NCBI GenBank assembly: GCA_009775265.1
Contig: VSPG01000003.1
Location: 67,533-131,532, forward strand
Direction: 5' to 3'
Origin: Muribaculaceae bacterium
GTDB taxonomy: Bacteria > Bacteroidota > Bacteroidia > Bacteroidales > Muribaculaceae
Length of the DNA stretch: 64,000 nt
This document shows positions 61,843-64,000 of the stretch, piece after piece. The notes beneath the pieces were generated by a model. The model was not told the DNA's origin. It was given only the letters and a program-made list of their open reading frames with translations, and did no database searches. The position numbers were made by a program, and so were the translations under genes. Each line of letters starts with the position of its first letter. Position 1 is the stretch's first letter.

Positions 61843-64000
61843 ATGAACAACATAAAATCATACATAAAGGCACTCGCCATAGCCGCCGCTGCCACCCTGG
61901 GCTTCTCTGCATGCCAGGACGACTTCGACGACCCCAACCTGCCGGTGCCCGAGGCCAAGAACAAGCCCACCATTTCCATAGCCGAGCTTAAAGCCCTCTA
62001 CTGGCAGGAAGACCCCAACTACGCCATAACCGTGGCTCCGTGGAGCAGCGAGCTCGCCGACAAGGCCGCACAGGCCGGAGTGAACCTCTCGCTCGACGAA
62101 GGCCAGCACCTCATCGTCAGCGGCGTAGTGCTCAGCAGCGACGAGGCCGGCAACGTGTTCAAGAACCTTGTCATCTTCGACGGCACAGCCGCACTCCCCC
62201 TCAGCATCAACAGCTACAACCTCTACCTCAAGTATCGCCGCGGCCAGGAAATCGTGCTCGACCTCACGGGCATGGACATAGGCAAATACAACGGCTACAT
62301 GCAGGTGGGCAAAAAAGAATGGTACGAGAACGGCCAGGCCTGGGAAGTATCGTTCATGGCACCCGAGACATTCACCCGCGGTGTCGAACTCAACGGCCTG
62401 CCTGACCTCGCAAAAGTGGACACGCTCCAGATTCAGAGCTTCGACCAGCTGCCCGCCACCCCCGCAGGCCTGCAGACCTACCAGGGACGCCTCGTGCGCT
62501 TCAACAACGTAGCATGGCAGAACGGCGGAGTGGACACCTATTCCACCTACCACAGCAGCGGCGTGAGCCAGAATATCGTGGACACCAACGGCGCCACGCT
62601 CGCAGCACGCACCAGCGGCTATTCCAATTTCTGGAACCAGACGCTGCCCGAAGGCCGCGGCGACGTGGTGTGCATCCTCGGCTACTACGGCTCCGCATGG
62701 CAGCTCACCCTGCTCGACGGCAACAGCAGCATGAATTTCGGCAACCCGACAGTGGCGCCCGGCGACGAAAGCAACCCCTACAGCGTGGCCGAGGCAGTAG
62801 CCATTGAAGAAGAAGGCAAAACCGCCACAAACGTATGGGTGAAAGGCTACATCGTGGGCACCGTGGCTCCCGAAGTGGAAAACATCACCTCCGACGCCGA
62901 CATCGAATGGGGCACAGGCCCGACACTCTCCAACACCGTAGTCATCGCGTCCGACCCCGCCTCGCAGAACATAGCCGAGTGCATCGTGCTCGCACTGCCC
63001 ACAGGCAGCACCATGCGCGAGTGGGTCAACATCCAGGCCCATCCCGACAACGTGGGCCGTCTGCTCACCGTCCGCGGCAACCTCGAAAAATACATGGGCA
63101 CATTCGGCCTCACAGGCAACCGCGGCACCAAGTCCGAGTTCAAGCTCGACGGCGTGGAAATCCCCGACGAGGAAGGAACCATACCCGACGGAGACGGCTC
63201 GCAGAACAACCCCTTCAACCCCACACAGGTCATAGCCAAGAACCCGACAAGCACCACCGAGGCCGTAGCCTCCGGAGTGTGGGTGAAAGGCTATATCGTA
63301 GGCTCCATGCCTTCGGATGGCACCTACATCGACAAGACCATCTTCGGAGCAGAAGGCGCACAGCTCAAGACCAACATCGTGATCGCGCCCACAGCCGACT
63401 GCACCGACGCATCCAAGTGTATCGGCATCCAGCTGCCCGCCAACAATATCCGCAGCGCACTCAACCTCATGGACAACCCCGGCGTGCTCGGCAAGGCCGT
63501 AACCGTCAAAGGCGACATCATGAAATACTGCGGCGGCCCCGGCGTGAAAAACCTCACAGCCTACGAGCTGGAAGGCCAGGAGCCCACACCCGACCCCACA
63601 CCCGGCAAGCCCGAAGGTGAAGGCACGGCAGCCTCGCCCTACAATGTGGCCGCCGCGCTCAAGGCAATAGCGGAAGGACCTGCCGAAACGGAAGTGTACG
63701 TGAAAGGCAAAATCTCCTCTATCGACGAAATCGACACCGGCGACTTCGGCAACGCCACCTACAACATCGTAGACGCCGAAGGCGGCGCCTCGCTCAAAGT
63801 GTACCGAGGCTACTGGTTCAACGGCGACAAATTCACGTCGGCAAGCCAGCTCGCCAAAGGCGCGGAAGTAGTGGTGCTCGGCAAACTCATCAACTACATG
63901 GGCAACACCCCCGAAGTGGAGAAAGGCAACCGCATCATAAGCTACAACGGCGAAACCTCGGGCAACAACCCCACTCCCGACCCCGATCCCACTCCTGACC
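61843..64000 (+). CDS. DUF5689/OB-fold lipoprotein, tandem paralogue (3' truncated by window)
   Basis: Start ATG 61843; the frame stays open to the window end, so the gene continues. At least 719 residues are visible. Lipoprotein signal to C24 (LGFSAC). Domains: a DUF5689 region about 36-290 (PTISIAELKALYWQEDPNY), then three DUF6359-like OB units at about 311-440, 455-575 and 597-700. The last unit (SPYNVAAALKAIAEGPAETE) is highly similar to the unit in the upstream gene. A D-P linker begins at the window edge. It is probably surface-exposed with the receptor. Confidence 0.85.
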   Translation, partial: MNNIKSYIKALAIAAAATLGFSACQDDFDDPNLPVPEAKNKPTISIAELKALYWQEDPNYAITVAPWSSELADKAAQAGVNLSLDEGQHLIVSGVVLSSDEAGNVFKNLVIFDGTAALPLSINSYNLYLKYRRGQEIVLDLTGMDIGKYNGYMQVGKKEWYENGQAWEVSFMAPETFTRGVELNGLPDLAKVDTLQIQSFDQLPATPAGLQTYQGRLVRFNNVAWQNGGVDTYSTYHSSGVSQNIVDTNGATLAARTSGYSNFWNQTLPEGRGDVVCILGYYGSAWQLTLLDGNSSMNFGNPTVAPGDESNPYSVAEAVAIEEEGKTATNVWVKGYIVGTVAPEVENITSDADIEWGTGPTLSNTVVIASDPASQNIAECIVLALPTGSTMREWVNIQAHPDNVGRLLTVRGNLEKYMGTFGLTGNRGTKSEFKLDGVEIPDEEGTIPDGDGSQNNPFNPTQVIAKNPTSTTEAVASGVWVKGYIVGSMPSDGTYIDKTIFGAEGAQLKTNIVIAPTADCTDASKCIGIQLPANNIRSALNLMDNPGVLGKAVTVKGDIMKYCGGPGVKNLTAYELEGQEPTPDPTPGKPEGEGTAASPYNVAAALKAIAEGPAETEVYVKGKISSIDEIDTGDFGNATYNIVDAEGGASLKVYRGYWFNGDKFTSASQLAKGAEVVVLGKLINYMGNTPEVEKGNRIISYNGETSGNNPTPDPDPTPD

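Overview
The window is about 60 % G+C (my estimate) and gene-dense. It looks like a chromosome segment of a Bacteroidales bacterium that has a type IX secretion system (T9SS). A member of the Muribaculaceae (S24-7) is the best guess. Supporting signs are Bacteroidota-type -7 boxes (TAnnTTTG) in front of many genes, a DUF6089-uppS-bamA-skp-skp run, DUF6242 and DUF5689 lipoproteins, PorU/PorV homologues, and proteins ending in a YxNLQGxRV-type C-terminal tail. No rRNA, tRNA, integrase, transposase gene or CRISPR array was seen.

Layout. 1-5.2 kb: the end of a lamin-tail secreted protein, a YpfJ-type zinc peptidase overlapping ribD, and a DUF6242 lipoprotein. 5.3-7.4 kb: an AT-rich island with a C10 (streptopain-like) cysteine peptidase lipoprotein and a second lipoprotein. 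7.6-12.9 kb: outer-membrane biogenesis (DUF6089 protein, uppS, bamA, two OmpH/Skp chaperones). 13.0-17.7 kb, minus strand: a compact phage-derived cluster with portal-like and capsid-like genes and five small genes, but no terminase, tail or integration genes. 17.7-18.25 kb: gene-free, with hairpins and a possible small RNA. 18.3-24.2 kb: a secreted protein with a T9SS-like tail, lysS-gpsA, and a short Rossmann-like protein behind a possible small RNA. 24.3-24.5 kb: a structured RNA with its own promoter and terminator, possibly 6S RNA.

24.6-32.4 kb: a membrane protein of unknown function and a phosphoethanolamine-transferase-like enzyme, then a His-rich secreted peptide with a TonB receptor, an aminotransferase and a GH25 lysozyme. 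32.4-42.2 kb: two PorU-like C25 proteases on either side of rex and a degenerate FAH-like gene, then porV and ispF. 42.3-47.4 kb: cdd, a TPR protein, a MATE transporter, a small lipoprotein and a secreted protein with a T9SS-like tail. 47.5-53.6 kb, minus strand: a surface-glycan locus (four glycosyltransferases and a flippase) interrupted by a reverse rubrerythrin and a 313-bp MITE-like element. 53.7-56.5 kb: a TPR protein, a dicarboxylate-type symporter and a CDF metal transporter, translationally coupled. 56.7-64 kb: a TonB receptor and two tandem DUF5689 lipoproteins; the second runs off the window.

How the genes fit together: much of the window builds or uses the outer surface. BamA, Skp and UppS support outer-membrane and envelope assembly. 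PorU and PorV would process and attach T9SS cargo, of which three candidates lie in the window. The glycosyltransferases and flippase could make the surface polysaccharide to which such cargo is attached; that last link is inference. The least explained parts are the capsid/portal cluster, the duplicated PorU, the C10 peptidase island and the unannotated RNA-like elements.
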